Assembly (NCBI GenBank): GCA_031278495.1
Contig: JAITKG010000071.1
Coordinates: forward strand, 1-11,941
Length of the DNA stretch: 11,941 bases
From: Prevotellaceae bacterium
GTDB taxonomy: Bacteria > Bacteroidota > Bacteroidia > Bacteroidales > UBA932
Direction: 5' to 3'
The notes beneath the pieces are model-generated. The model ran no database searches. It had not been told where the DNA came from and was given only the letters and a program-made list of their open reading frames with translations. This document shows positions 1 to 5,804 of the stretch, piece by piece (position 1 is the first letter of the stretch; each line of letters opens with the position of its first letter). Made by a program: the position numbers and the translations under genes.

Positions 1-128
1 AATTAACCGGAAAATCAATAATAAACGAATAAATTATACCACAAGGGCGAATAATTTAATCCTTTTTGATAAGAATTGATAATAAATAACTTAATGGAGA
101 TTTTAACTGGTATAGTTAATTTCGGCAG

Positions 129-159
129 CAAAGGTAATAAGTATTTCCGATAAAACAAA
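129..159 (-). promoter_or_regulatory. Bacteroidetes-type promoter firing leftward out of the window
   Basis: Read on the minus strand, TTTG (156-159) is followed after exactly 19 bases by TACCTTTG (129-136). This matches the Bacteroidetes sigma-factor consensus TTTG-N19-21-TAnnTTTG and is the best promoter match in the window. Transcription would start near base 122-125 and run left. No ATG occurs on the minus strand between there and base 1, so the gene it serves lies outside the window and would have a leader of more than 120 bases. Confidence 0.6.
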
Positions 160-167
160 CAATTGTT

Positions 168-240
168 AAAAAAAAGTTAAAAAAAAATAAAAACCGGATT
201 GCGTAGGATACGGTGACGCCTTTTGGTTTCTCATTTCCGG
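168..240 (-). terminator. Possible intrinsic terminator after murQ
   Basis: On the minus strand, CCGGA (240-236) can pair with TCCGG (198-194), with an inner GCGT/ACGC pair (219-216 with 204-201). A long T-rich tract follows immediately (193-168, three runs of 5 to 9 T). The stem is short and interrupted, so the fold is weak, but the U-tract is strong. The position between the murQ stop and the next leftward promoter fits an operon end. Confidence 0.4.
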
Positions 241-258
241 CTGTCCGGCGCGCCAGCC
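239..258. repeat. Variant copy of the GGCTGGCGCGCCAGCC palindrome
   Basis: GGCTG (239-243) and GCGCGCCAGCC (248-258) form the same palindrome found perfectly at 5682-5697 and 8853-8868, here interrupted by four bases, TCCG (244-247). The core GGCGCGCC (247-254) is intact. As at the other copies, short tandem words lie immediately to its right. Confidence 0.65.
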
Positions 259-260
259 TC

Positions 261-308
261 TTAATCACTTAATCTCTTAATCACCTAATCACTTAATCAC
301 TTAATCCC
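261..308. repeat. Six 8-base tandem repeats overlapping the murQ stop
   Basis: Six consecutive 8-base units follow the pattern TTAATCAC: TTAATCAC, TTAATCTC, TTAATCAC, CTAATCAC, TTAATCAC, TTAATCCC. The last units run into murQ. They provide its TGA stop (297-299) and encode its last three residues, Gly-Ile-Lys. Confidence 0.85.
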
Positions 309-1151
309 TGTCGCCGCATAAGCTTCTACGGCTTTTTTCACAGATCCGTGCAGGAGGAGGAGGCGTTGCGCCTGTTCGTAATCGAGTTGCAGTTCGTCCA
401 TGACCATGCGGGTTCCCCTATCAACTAATTTGGCATTGGTGAGTTGCATATTGACCATGCGGTTGCCTTTGACGCGACCGAGCTTAATCATGGTGGCGGT
501 GGTAATCATGTTAAGGATCATTTTCTGCCCGGTGCCGGACTTCATGCGGGAACTTCCGGTAACATACTCCGGACCGACAATCATTTCAATGGCAATGTCT
601 GCTTCCTGCGCAATGGGCGATGCAGGATTGCTGGAAATGGAAGCGGTAAGTATCCCGTGTTTGCGCGCTTCCCGCAATGCGCCCACCACGTAGGGCGTCG
701 TTCCCGAAGCGGCAATGCCAATGAGGGTGTCTTTTTCGTTTATGCGGTATGCCTGCAAATCGTTCCAGCCGGCAGCCATATTGTCTTCCGCCTTTTCCAC
801 CGGATTGCGGAGCGCATGGTCGCCGCCGGCAATCAAGCCAATGACTAACGTATTGGGCATCCCAAACGTGGGCGGTATTTCCGAAGCGTCCAGCACGCCC
901 AAACGCCCGCTGGTGCCTGCCCCAATATAAAAAATGCGCCCGCCCTGTTCCATGCGGGGGATTATTTGCGTAACCAGTTTTTCAATTTGGGGAATTGCCT
1001 TTTCTACTGCCAGCGCGACTTTCCTGTCTTCGGCGTTGATGTCCGCCAGTATTTCGCCAACTGTTTTTTTCTCCAGCCGGTCGTACAATGAAGGCTGTTC
1101 CGTGATTTTTACAAAAGGGGATGTGTTCAATGATGTTATTGGTTCTTTCAT
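297..1151 (-). CDS. murQ: N-acetylmuramic acid 6-phosphate etherase MurQ
   Basis: MurQ is a cytoplasmic lyase that cleaves the D-lactyl ether of MurNAc-6-phosphate, giving GlcNAc-6-phosphate and D-lactate. The protein is a single SIS-type sugar-phosphate domain with the family landmarks: GAGTSGRLG (residues 77-85), DASE with catalytic Glu91, AED with the second catalytic Glu122 (the 31-residue spacing equals that of E. coli MurQ), SGTTPYV (149-155), and the MurQ/GCKR signature from GPEYVTGSSRMKSGT (193-207). The start at 1151 gives 284 residues and is preceded by an A-rich stretch. An in-frame ATG at 1190 would add 13 residues that are mostly encoded by intergenic repeat words, so I judge it less likely. 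It is the last gene of murT-murK-murQ, 57 bases after murK. Its last three residues come from the tandem repeat at 261-308. Confidence 0.95.
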   Translation of the reverse strand: MKEPITSLNTSPFVKITEQPSLYDRLEKKTVGEILADINAEDRKVALAVEKAIPQIEKLVTQIIPRMEQGGRIFYIGAGTSGRLGVLDASEIPPTFGMPNTLVIGLIAGGDHALRNPVEKAEDNMAAGWNDLQAYRINEKDTLIGIAASGTTPYVVGALREARKHGILTASISSNPASPIAQEADIAIEMIVGPEYVTGSSRMKSGTGQKMILNMITTATMIKLGRVKGNRMVNMQLTNAKLVDRGTRMVMDELQLDYEQAQRLLLLHGSVKKAVEAYAATGIK

Positions 1152-1177
1152 TTTAGTTTTTTTAGATATTCGATTTT

Positions 1178-1203
1178 CGACATAATTCATAACTCATAAT
1201 TCC
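1178..1203. repeat. AATTCATAA-type words in the murK-murQ gap
   Basis: The 57-base gap contains the words CATAATTCATAACTCATAAT (1181-1200), a degenerate 7-8-base tandem of the same type as those at 6695-6726 and 8887-8906. Several ATG codons arise from it on the minus strand, including the alternative murQ start at 1190. Confidence 0.6.
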
Positions 1204-1208
1204 ATGTC

Positions 1209-2042
1209 CTATTTATAATAGTCCATCAGTCCTTGCATGGGGGATTGGGTGATATTGCCCAATGTAATATCCAGCCCGGCGGCTACCTTTTGCAACGCCT
1301 TGCGGTAATACCATGCGACGGAGCCGGTCAGGTGCACCGTATGTCGCCGGTAATCATACTGCATTACGTTTCTTTTGAAGAAAAGCGTAAACGCGCCGGA
1401 CACCAGTTCATACACCGATTCATCGCCGATATGCTGCAACAGGAACGGCGACAAACTTGCCAGAAAACGGTTGGCGAGCGGTTGCCTGTAAACCCGTTCA
1501 AGAATGAGTTGCGGCGTGAGGTCGAACTGGCTGAGGAATTTTTCTTTCAGCCCCAGTGTTAGCTGGTTTTTCAGGCAGGCGCCCACCAGCAGGCGTCCCA
1601 ATACCGCACCGCTGCCCTCGTCGCCCAGTACGTACCCGAGCGGCGAAATGTTTTCCCGGATACCGCTGCCGTCGTAATAACAGGAATTAGAACCCGTGCC
1701 GAGAATACAGGCAATGCCGGCATTCCTGCCGCACAGTCCCCTGGCGGCAGCCAGCAAGTCGCTGCCCACTTCAACAGTTGGGACGTTAAGATGCGTGCGG
1801 ATAGCCTTTTCCACTATCTCGTTTTTATCCGGGAATGCGCAGCCCGCCCCATAAAAATAAACCGCCTCAATGGGGTAACTGCTGATTTCGGGCAGCAATG
1901 CAACGCCGAGTTCTTCGCTTATCTCGTCCTGCGTACGAAAGAACGGATTTGCGCCTTTCGTGAAAACCTGTTTGACTAATTGTCCGCAGTTTACCACGCA
2001 CCAATCGGCTTTGGTAGAACCGCTATCTGCTAATAGTATCAT
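1209..2042 (-). CDS. murK: BadF/BcrA-family sugar kinase, probable MurNAc kinase MurK
   Basis: This 277-residue ASKHA-fold kinase probably phosphorylates N-acetylmuramic acid at O6 with ATP, making the MurQ substrate. The phosphate-1 loop is LADSGSTKADW (4-14), a likely catalytic Asp sits in GSDLLAAARG (Asp95), the phosphate-2 loop is GTGSNS (115-120), and the family's LGDEGSG lies at 139-145. The ATG at 2042 overlaps the murT stop as ATGA, which suggests translational coupling. It also puts the phosphate loop at the N-terminus as usual for the family. A TTG-initiated extension to 2090 would overlap murT by 52 bases and is unlikely. The family also contains GlcNAc and glucosamine kinases. MurNAc specificity is inferred from the position between a MurT-like gene and murQ, the order described in Tannerella forsythia. 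Confidence 0.85.
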   Translation of the reverse strand: MILLADSGSTKADWCVVNCGQLVKQVFTKGANPFFRTQDEISEELGVALLPEISSYPIEAVYFYGAGCAFPDKNEIVEKAIRTHLNVPTVEVGSDLLAAARGLCGRNAGIACILGTGSNSCYYDGSGIRENISPLGYVLGDEGSGAVLGRLLVGACLKNQLTLGLKEKFLSQFDLTPQLILERVYRQPLANRFLASLSPFLLQHIGDESVYELVSGAFTLFFKRNVMQYDYRRHTVHLTGSVAWYYRKALQKVAAGLDITLGNITQSPMQGLMDYYK

Positions 2043-3196
2043 ACCTTTATATATATGTGTTTTTTGTATAGAATATTTCCTATTATCCAATTCACGCCCA
2101 CAAAAAGCAGGGCGAATGCCAAAGAGCCCAAATAGTCGCCCAACGGGGGTTGCAGGACTACCCGGTACATAAAGCCGGCGGCGGTCATGGTATTCCCGCC
2201 GTAAGTAAAGACGATATTCCCCAAAAGGATGGCAAGAACGGTGGATTGCGTGTAAATAAACAGGGGATTGACGCCGAACGATTCAAAAAATACGCCCCAG
2301 CGTTTGTAACCTTTTTCATCGACTATCCATATCAGCAATGCCAGCAACGTGGCGGCAAGCCCGCAGGTAACCAAGACAAATGCAGGACTCCATATTTTTT
2401 TATTTATCGGGCAGCCGTAGCTCAACAGGAAACCGGCAAAAGTCATACATGCGCCGGCGATAAACAGTTTCAGCATTTTTTCGCTGTTGCTTTTAGCAAA
2501 CGTCAATGCTTTCCCGCAACAAAAGCCAATCAAGACATGGCAGATTGCCGGAACAGTGCTGGCAAGTCCTTCGGGGTCGAGTTTCACGCCGGCGTCGGTG
2601 TACATGTGCGGCGCGCCAAGTACCGCCCGGTCAATAACCGAAAGTATATTCGTTTCGCTCAACTCAAAGCCGTTCCCCAGTGCGAGAAGCAGGAAATAAC
2701 CCGCCAATACAATACCTGTAATATATGGTATAAATTTATGCTTAACGATGACCGCAATCAACGCCGCAAAGCCGTAAGACAACGCCAACCGCTGCATCAC
2801 GCCCAATATCCGCAAGCCCTCCACATTGGTAACCGCCCGGATAAGCCGGCTAAAGAAATCCAGTTCTTCTTCCGGTAACCGGATAAACGTGCGCAACGAG
2901 CGTGAAAACCATGCCACCGCCAAACCTATCAGGAAAATGACAGCCGTGCGCTTAAGGATTTTCAGGAAAACCTGTCCCGACGGCGCAAAGTCGAACTTCC
3001 GCAACGAGAAATACATGGACACGCCCATGATAAACATAAAAAACGGAAAGACCAAATCGGTCGGCGTTAGCCCGTGCCACGGCGCATGGCGCAAGGGCGC
3101 ATAAATGGCGCTCCATGATCCCGGATTATTGACCAGTATCATACCGGCAATGGTGATGCCGCGTAATATGTCCAGTGATAATAAACGATTTTTCAT
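2039..3196 (-). CDS. murT: DUF5009/HGSNAT-type membrane protein, probable MurNAc transporter MurT
   Basis: This 385-residue inner-membrane protein has about ten hydrophobic segments (roughly 8-24, 46-64, 82-98, 135-152, 158-174, 213-231, 243-260, 270-293, 309-330, 355-378). It belongs to the COG4299/DUF5009 group related to lysosomal heparan-alpha-glucosaminide N-acetyltransferase. Family motifs visible are SLDILRG near the N-terminus, RHAPWHGLTPTDLVFPFFMF (36-55), and DPEGLASTVPA (207-217). His37 aligns with the catalytic His269 of human HGSNAT (in FKHASWNG). In Tannerella forsythia a protein encoded next to murK and murQ, which I recall belonging to this family, acts as the MurNAc permease MurT. 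The gene symbol here rests on that synteny. Acetyl transfer to a sugar, or transport linked to it, remains possible. The gene follows GH3 after 155 bases and overlaps murK by ATGA. Confidence 0.8.
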   Translation of the reverse strand: MKNRLLSLDILRGITIAGMILVNNPGSWSAIYAPLRHAPWHGLTPTDLVFPFFMFIMGVSMYFSLRKFDFAPSGQVFLKILKRTAVIFLIGLAVAWFSRSLRTFIRLPEEELDFFSRLIRAVTNVEGLRILGVMQRLALSYGFAALIAVIVKHKFIPYITGIVLAGYFLLLALGNGFELSETNILSVIDRAVLGAPHMYTDAGVKLDPEGLASTVPAICHVLIGFCCGKALTFAKSNSEKMLKLFIAGACMTFAGFLLSYGCPINKKIWSPAFVLVTCGLAATLLALLIWIVDEKGYKRWGVFFESFGVNPLFIYTQSTVLAILLGNIVFTYGGNTMTAAGFMYRVVLQPPLGDYLGSLAFALLFVGVNWIIGNILYKKHIYIKV

Positions 3197-3202
3197 TACT
3201 GG

Positions 3203-3295
3203 TTAAAGTATAGTCGCCGTTTTGCGAATTTGTGCAAGCTGTTCGGCAAAAGAGTTGTCCTGGCTTGCCACTTGCAGGTTATATTTTGTTTGCAT
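3203..3295 (-). CDS. Possible 30-codon small ORF ahead of murT
   Basis: An ATG at 3295 opens a 30-codon frame that ends with TAA at 3205-3203, six bases before the murT start codon. It begins MQTKYNLQVASQ and ends RKTATIL, is hydrophilic, and has no signal peptide or recognisable domain. A TACATTTG promoter-like box ends four bases before its ATG, so a transcript from that box would be nearly leaderless. It may be a leader peptide, a remnant, or chance. I do not recognise it. Confidence 0.25.
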   Translation of the reverse strand: MQTKYNLQVASQDNSFAEQLAQIRKTATIL

Positions 3296-3298
3296 CCG

Positions 3299-3306
3299 CA
3301 AATGTA
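3299..3306 (-). promoter_or_regulatory. Candidate -7 box for the murTKQ operon
   Basis: TACATTTG on the minus strand fits the Bacteroidetes TAnnTTTG consensus and lies about 100 bases upstream of murT in an AT-rich gap. No TTTG or TTG is present at the expected -33 distance, so the match is partial. If real, murTKQ can be expressed separately from the upstream GH3 gene. Confidence 0.4.
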
Positions 3307-3350
3307 TTTAATTTATAATAATTCGATAATTCTAAAATATTACATACAGT

Positions 3351-3372
3351 TTTAATTCCTGATTCTTAATTC
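3351..3372. repeat. TTAATTC words encoding the GH3 C-terminus
   Basis: The words TTTAATTCCTGATTCTTAAT and the TCAT that follows belong to the same degenerate family as those at 6695-6726. They supply the GH3 stop codon (TAA, 3354-3352) and encode its final residues ELRIRN. Confidence 0.55.
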
Positions 3373-5541
3373 ATCTACCGTGCGTTTAAATTCCGAAAAG
3401 ATTTTTGGGAAGGCACGCAGCTTCTTTGTTTTTTTACCGCCGGGCAGGGCGCTGTGGGAGGGCAGGAAAATCACCGTCAGTTCCCGTTGCGTATCTTTCC
3501 AGCAGAGTGCGCCGGAGCTGAAGTCCAGCCAGCGGCGGCTCTTAAAGTAGTTGCCATGGTTGTGCGCATACCCCTTGGCGGAAAGCGCCACAAGGCTATC
3601 GCTGAAAGCGCGCCCCCCGCCGTAAGCAACGAAACCGGGCAACGCGCCGGACGAAGGAACGCCGAAAGATTTATTGTAAAACACCTGCCCCTTGTATATA
3701 GCCAGCACCTGCGCTCCCGGCGTTACCTGTTTCCTGATTGCCTGCGCCACCAGCGTATCAATAACCTGCAAGCGCGCACCGGAAAGACCGATTTCTTCGG
3801 GTAACACATAATGCAAACGCACCGGCGCCGCTTGCTGCACGCCGCTTCCAAATACCTGCAAACTGTCAATAGACACCGGCAAACGTCCCTGCGCCGCCAC
3901 GCCGCCAAACAATAATTGCGCCGATCGCTCCTGCGCTGCCTGCGAATTGGAATAGGACACCACCAGCGCAGCGAAATTTTGCGTATCCCCGAATTTCTTT
4001 ATTCCATAAGGCGTCCCGAAGAAATCAAGGATGACTTTCTTGTGGGCGGCAAGTCCTGTGATAAACTGCGCAGACAGGCTGTCTACGCCGAAACCGTACT
4101 GCGGGCGTGCATCGGTGCGATGGTAGCCGGCAATAATTAAATCGTAGGGGGCTAACTGTTCCTGCAACGCAAGCAACGTATCTGCGCCCACGCCGGGATT
4201 GATGGAAAAGACATCTACCGCCGCATAAGAGCGCAACTGCCGTTGAAAGAACGCGCCGTCGCCCTCCCCTATTTCTATGCAGGCTATTTTTAATGTATCC
4301 GGGCGGCGCAATGGCAGCAGGTCGTCGCGGTTATGCAGCAACGTCAAGGCTTTTTCGGTCAGCCGGCAGTTCAATGCCCGGTGAGCGGCATTGTTCAAAT
4401 CGTCCGCCAGACCCGTTTCGGGAACAGGGCGGTAATCGCTCAGTCCCGCGCGGTACTTTGCCAAAAGCATCTTCCGGCATTTAATATCCACTTTGTACAT
4501 GGACACTTTTCCTTCCTGCACAGCCTGTTCTATCACGTCAATAGCCGTAGAAACATTATTCGGCATCAGCAGGACGTCGTTGCCCGCCAGGAGGGCGAGC
4601 AGGGCTACCGTATCCTCGTGGGCATTGGCGGTAACCCCTTTCATTTCGAGCGCATCGGTAATCACCAGCCCGCCGAACTCCAATTCATCGCGCAGCAGGC
4701 GGCTAACCACCGCCGGCGACAGCGTCGAAGGACGGAGCAGCGTGTCGTAGGCGGGGATTTGCAAATGCGCCACCATCACCGCATCCACGCCGTTTTCCAT
4801 CAGGGTTTTGAAAGGGAACAGTTCCAGCGAATCCAGCCGCTCCAAAGTGTGAGGGATTGCAGGCAATGCCTTATGCGAATCCTGGTTCGTGTCGCCATGC
4901 CCCGGGAAATGCTTGGCGCATGCCAGCACGCCCCTGTTTTGCATTCCCTGCATATAAGCCTTGCCTTTTTCCGCTACATTATATTTGTCCTCGCCGAACG
5001 AACGGACGTTGATGACAGGATTGTCGGGATTATTATTGACGTCCACCACCGGCGCAAAGTTCAGGTGAATGCCCATACGCCGGCATTGTTCGCCGATAGC
5101 TTCGCCCATTTTTTCAACCAGCGTATTATCCCGCAGCGCACCCAACAGCATTTGCCGCGGGAAATTTAGCACGCTGTCCATGCGCATGCCCGCGCCCCAT
5201 TCCCCGTCAATAGCCACCAGCAGGGGAATGCGGCTGCGACGCTGCAATCCGTTAATCGCCGCCGGATATGGCGACGGTTGCGCTTTCATCACTATTACGC
5301 CGCCCACCTGCTCCGCCTCCACCAGCCTGCCAATGCTGTCAAGGTGCGTATGGTACCGCCCGGCAATGTAGACGGGGACAACAAACAGTTGTGCGATACG
5401 TTGCCGCAACGAGAGCGTATGCATAATGGAATCAACCCAGCGTTGCGCTTCCCGGCGTTGCGCTTGCGGAATTTCGCGCGCATCCACAGCGGGCGGAAGG
5501 AATAAACAGAAGGTAAAAAGAAAAAAAATCAGGCGTTTCAT
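3352..5541 (-). CDS. Secreted GH3 beta-N-acetylglucosaminidase (NagZ-like) with a degenerate serine-hydrolase tail
   Basis: This 729-residue protein has a signal peptide (MKRLIFFLFTFCLFLPPAVDA, likely cleaved near residue 21), so it probably acts in the periplasm. A GH3 TIM-barrel domain (about 30-370) contains KHFPGHGD (210-217) and the Asp221-Ser-His223 acid/base dyad typical of NagZ enzymes, and VITDALEM with nucleophile Asp296. A GH3 C-terminal alpha/beta domain follows (about 400-565). Residues 582-627 resemble the start of a beta-lactamase-like serine-hydrolase domain and about 628-720 resemble its end. The middle, with the SxxK and YxN motifs, is absent, and relatives with this fusion are near 1000 residues. 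It probably removes terminal GlcNAc from peptidoglycan fragments and feeds the murTKQ genes downstream. The ATG at 5541 is preferred because a TTG start at 5565 falls inside the -7 box. Confidence 0.88.
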   Translation of the reverse strand: MKRLIFFLFTFCLFLPPAVDAREIPQAQRREAQRWVDSIMHTLSLRQRIAQLFVVPVYIAGRYHTHLDSIGRLVEAEQVGGVIVMKAQPSPYPAAINGLQRRSRIPLLVAIDGEWGAGMRMDSVLNFPRQMLLGALRDNTLVEKMGEAIGEQCRRMGIHLNFAPVVDVNNNPDNPVINVRSFGEDKYNVAEKGKAYMQGMQNRGVLACAKHFPGHGDTNQDSHKALPAIPHTLERLDSLELFPFKTLMENGVDAVMVAHLQIPAYDTLLRPSTLSPAVVSRLLRDELEFGGLVITDALEMKGVTANAHEDTVALLALLAGNDVLLMPNNVSTAIDVIEQAVQEGKVSMYKVDIKCRKMLLAKYRAGLSDYRPVPETGLADDLNNAAHRALNCRLTEKALTLLHNRDDLLPLRRPDTLKIACIEIGEGDGAFFQRQLRSYAAVDVFSINPGVGADTLLALQEQLAPYDLIIAGYHRTDARPQYGFGVDSLSAQFITGLAAHKKVILDFFGTPYGIKKFGDTQNFAALVVSYSNSQAAQERSAQLLFGGVAAQGRLPVSIDSLQVFGSGVQQAAPVRLHYVLPEEIGLSGARLQVIDTLVAQAIRKQVTPGAQVLAIYKGQVFYNKSFGVPSSGALPGFVAYGGGRAFSDSLVALSAKGYAHNHGNYFKSRRWLDFSSGALCWKDTQRELTVIFLPSHSALPGGKKTKKLRAFPKIFSEFKRTVDELRIRN

Positions 5542-5562
5542 ACTTTTTGTTAAAAATAAGCG

Positions 5563-5570
5563 CAAAAGTA
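5563..5570 (-). promoter_or_regulatory. Candidate -7 box for the GH3 gene
   Basis: TACTTTTG on the minus strand matches TAnnTTTG and ends 22 bases upstream of the GH3 ATG, giving a leader of about 18 bases. The -33 element is not evident. Instead, three CTGTAAA repeats (5586-5607) occupy that area. Confidence 0.5.
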
Positions 5571-5585
5571 GTAAAAATTTCCGGA

Positions 5586-5607
5586 TTTACAGGTTTACAG
5601 TTTACAG
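5586..5607. repeat. Triple TTTACAG direct repeat upstream of the GH3 promoter
   Basis: TTTACAG occurs at 5586-5592, 5594-5600 and 5601-5607 (CTGTAAA on the coding strand). The array starts 16 bases upstream of the -7 box, where a -33 element or operator would sit. It could be a protein-binding site or simply another of the short word repeats of this genome. Confidence 0.5.
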
Positions 5608-5653
5608 ATTGTGGCTGACGGCAGCTAATGTGACTGGCGCGGCTGGGAAGTTA

Positions 5654-5676
5654 AGAACTAAGAGTTCAGAACTAAG
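5654..5676. repeat. AGAACTAAG direct repeat
   Basis: AGAACTAAG occurs at 5654-5662 and 5668-5676, separated by AGTTC. It lies inside the 5620-5805 element, just before the inner inverted repeat, and is one more short word repeat. Confidence 0.5.
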
Positions 5677-5681
5677 AATTG

Positions 5682-5697
5682 GGCTGGCGCGCCAGCC
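5682..5697. repeat. Perfect palindrome GGCTGGCGCGCCAGCC
   Basis: A 16-base perfect palindrome overlaps the left arm of the inner inverted repeat. The identical 16-mer recurs at 8853-8868 and a variant at 239-258, all outside genes. Confidence 0.85.
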
Positions 5698-5732
5698 ATC
5701 TCTACATCTCCACATCTTCACATCTTCACATT
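5698..5732. repeat. 8-base tandem array ATCTYYAC
   Basis: Four units, ATCTCTAC, ATCTCCAC, ATCTTCAC and ATCTTCAC, followed by ATT, directly abut the palindrome at 5682-5697. The arrangement palindrome-then-8-mer array is the same as at 239-308. Confidence 0.8.
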
Positions 5733-5750
5733 AGCCGGCGCCAGCCCAAT

Positions 5751-5797
5751 TAGTCACATTAGCACATTAGTCACATTAGCACATTAGTTAGTCACAT
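5751..5797. repeat. 17-base tandem repeat of TAGTCACAT/TAGCACAT
   Basis: TAGTCACATTAGCACAT occurs twice in tandem (5751-5767 and 5768-5784), followed by TAGT and another TAGTCACAT (5789-5797). The array fills the space between the inner inverted repeat and the DUF3108 stop, and its last copy is part of the outer inverted-repeat arm. Confidence 0.85.
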
Positions 5798-5804
5798 TAG
5801 CTGC

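Larger units (their letters stand above)
5677..5751. repeat. Inner 14-bp inverted repeat
   Basis: AATTGGGCTGGCGC (5677-5690) and GCGCCAGCCCAATT (5738-5751) are perfect reverse complements with a 47-base spacer, nested within the 16-bp outer repeat. On either strand of RNA this could form a GC-rich hairpin, or on DNA a cruciform. No U-tract follows, so it is not a standard intrinsic terminator. Confidence 0.8.

Noticed and set aside
1..128. tRNA or small gene in the left-hand AT-rich region
   Set aside because: No cloverleaf, no open frame of useful length on either strand and no ATG on the minus strand were seen.
261..308. Short repeats as a CRISPR array
   Set aside because: Units are only 8 bases, directly adjacent and without spacers, and no cas genes are nearby.
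2040..2090. Longer murK starting at TTG 2090
   Set aside because: It would overlap murT by 52 bases and put 16 extra residues before the phosphate loop. The ATG at 2042 gives the usual family N-terminus and an ATGA overlap.
2150..2878. Plus-strand open frame of 242 codons opposite murT
   Set aside because: Its translation shows no domain or membrane pattern and it lies fully antisense to a conserved membrane protein gene.
3194..3216. TATACTTTAA just upstream of murT as a promoter
   Set aside because: It lacks the TTTG end of the Bacteroidetes box and has no -33 element. The TACATTTG box at 3299-3306 fits better.
3643..3652. GTCCGGCGCG next to the GH3 deletion junction matches 243-252 beside the murQ palindrome
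   Set aside because: It is a shared 10-mer found after the fact in sequence rich in GC-only words. Without more copies at breakpoints it is not evidence for repeat-mediated deletion.
4333..5169. Long open frame (278 codons) on the plus strand inside the GH3 gene
   Set aside because: It is antisense to a clearly conserved catalytic domain, its translation is rich in Arg, His and Gln without recognisable motifs, and it has no upstream signals. It reflects codon bias of the minus-strand gene.
5541..5565. Longer GH3 protein starting at TTG 5565
   Set aside because: The TTG is part of the TACTTTTG promoter box. The ATG at 5541 begins a standard signal peptide.
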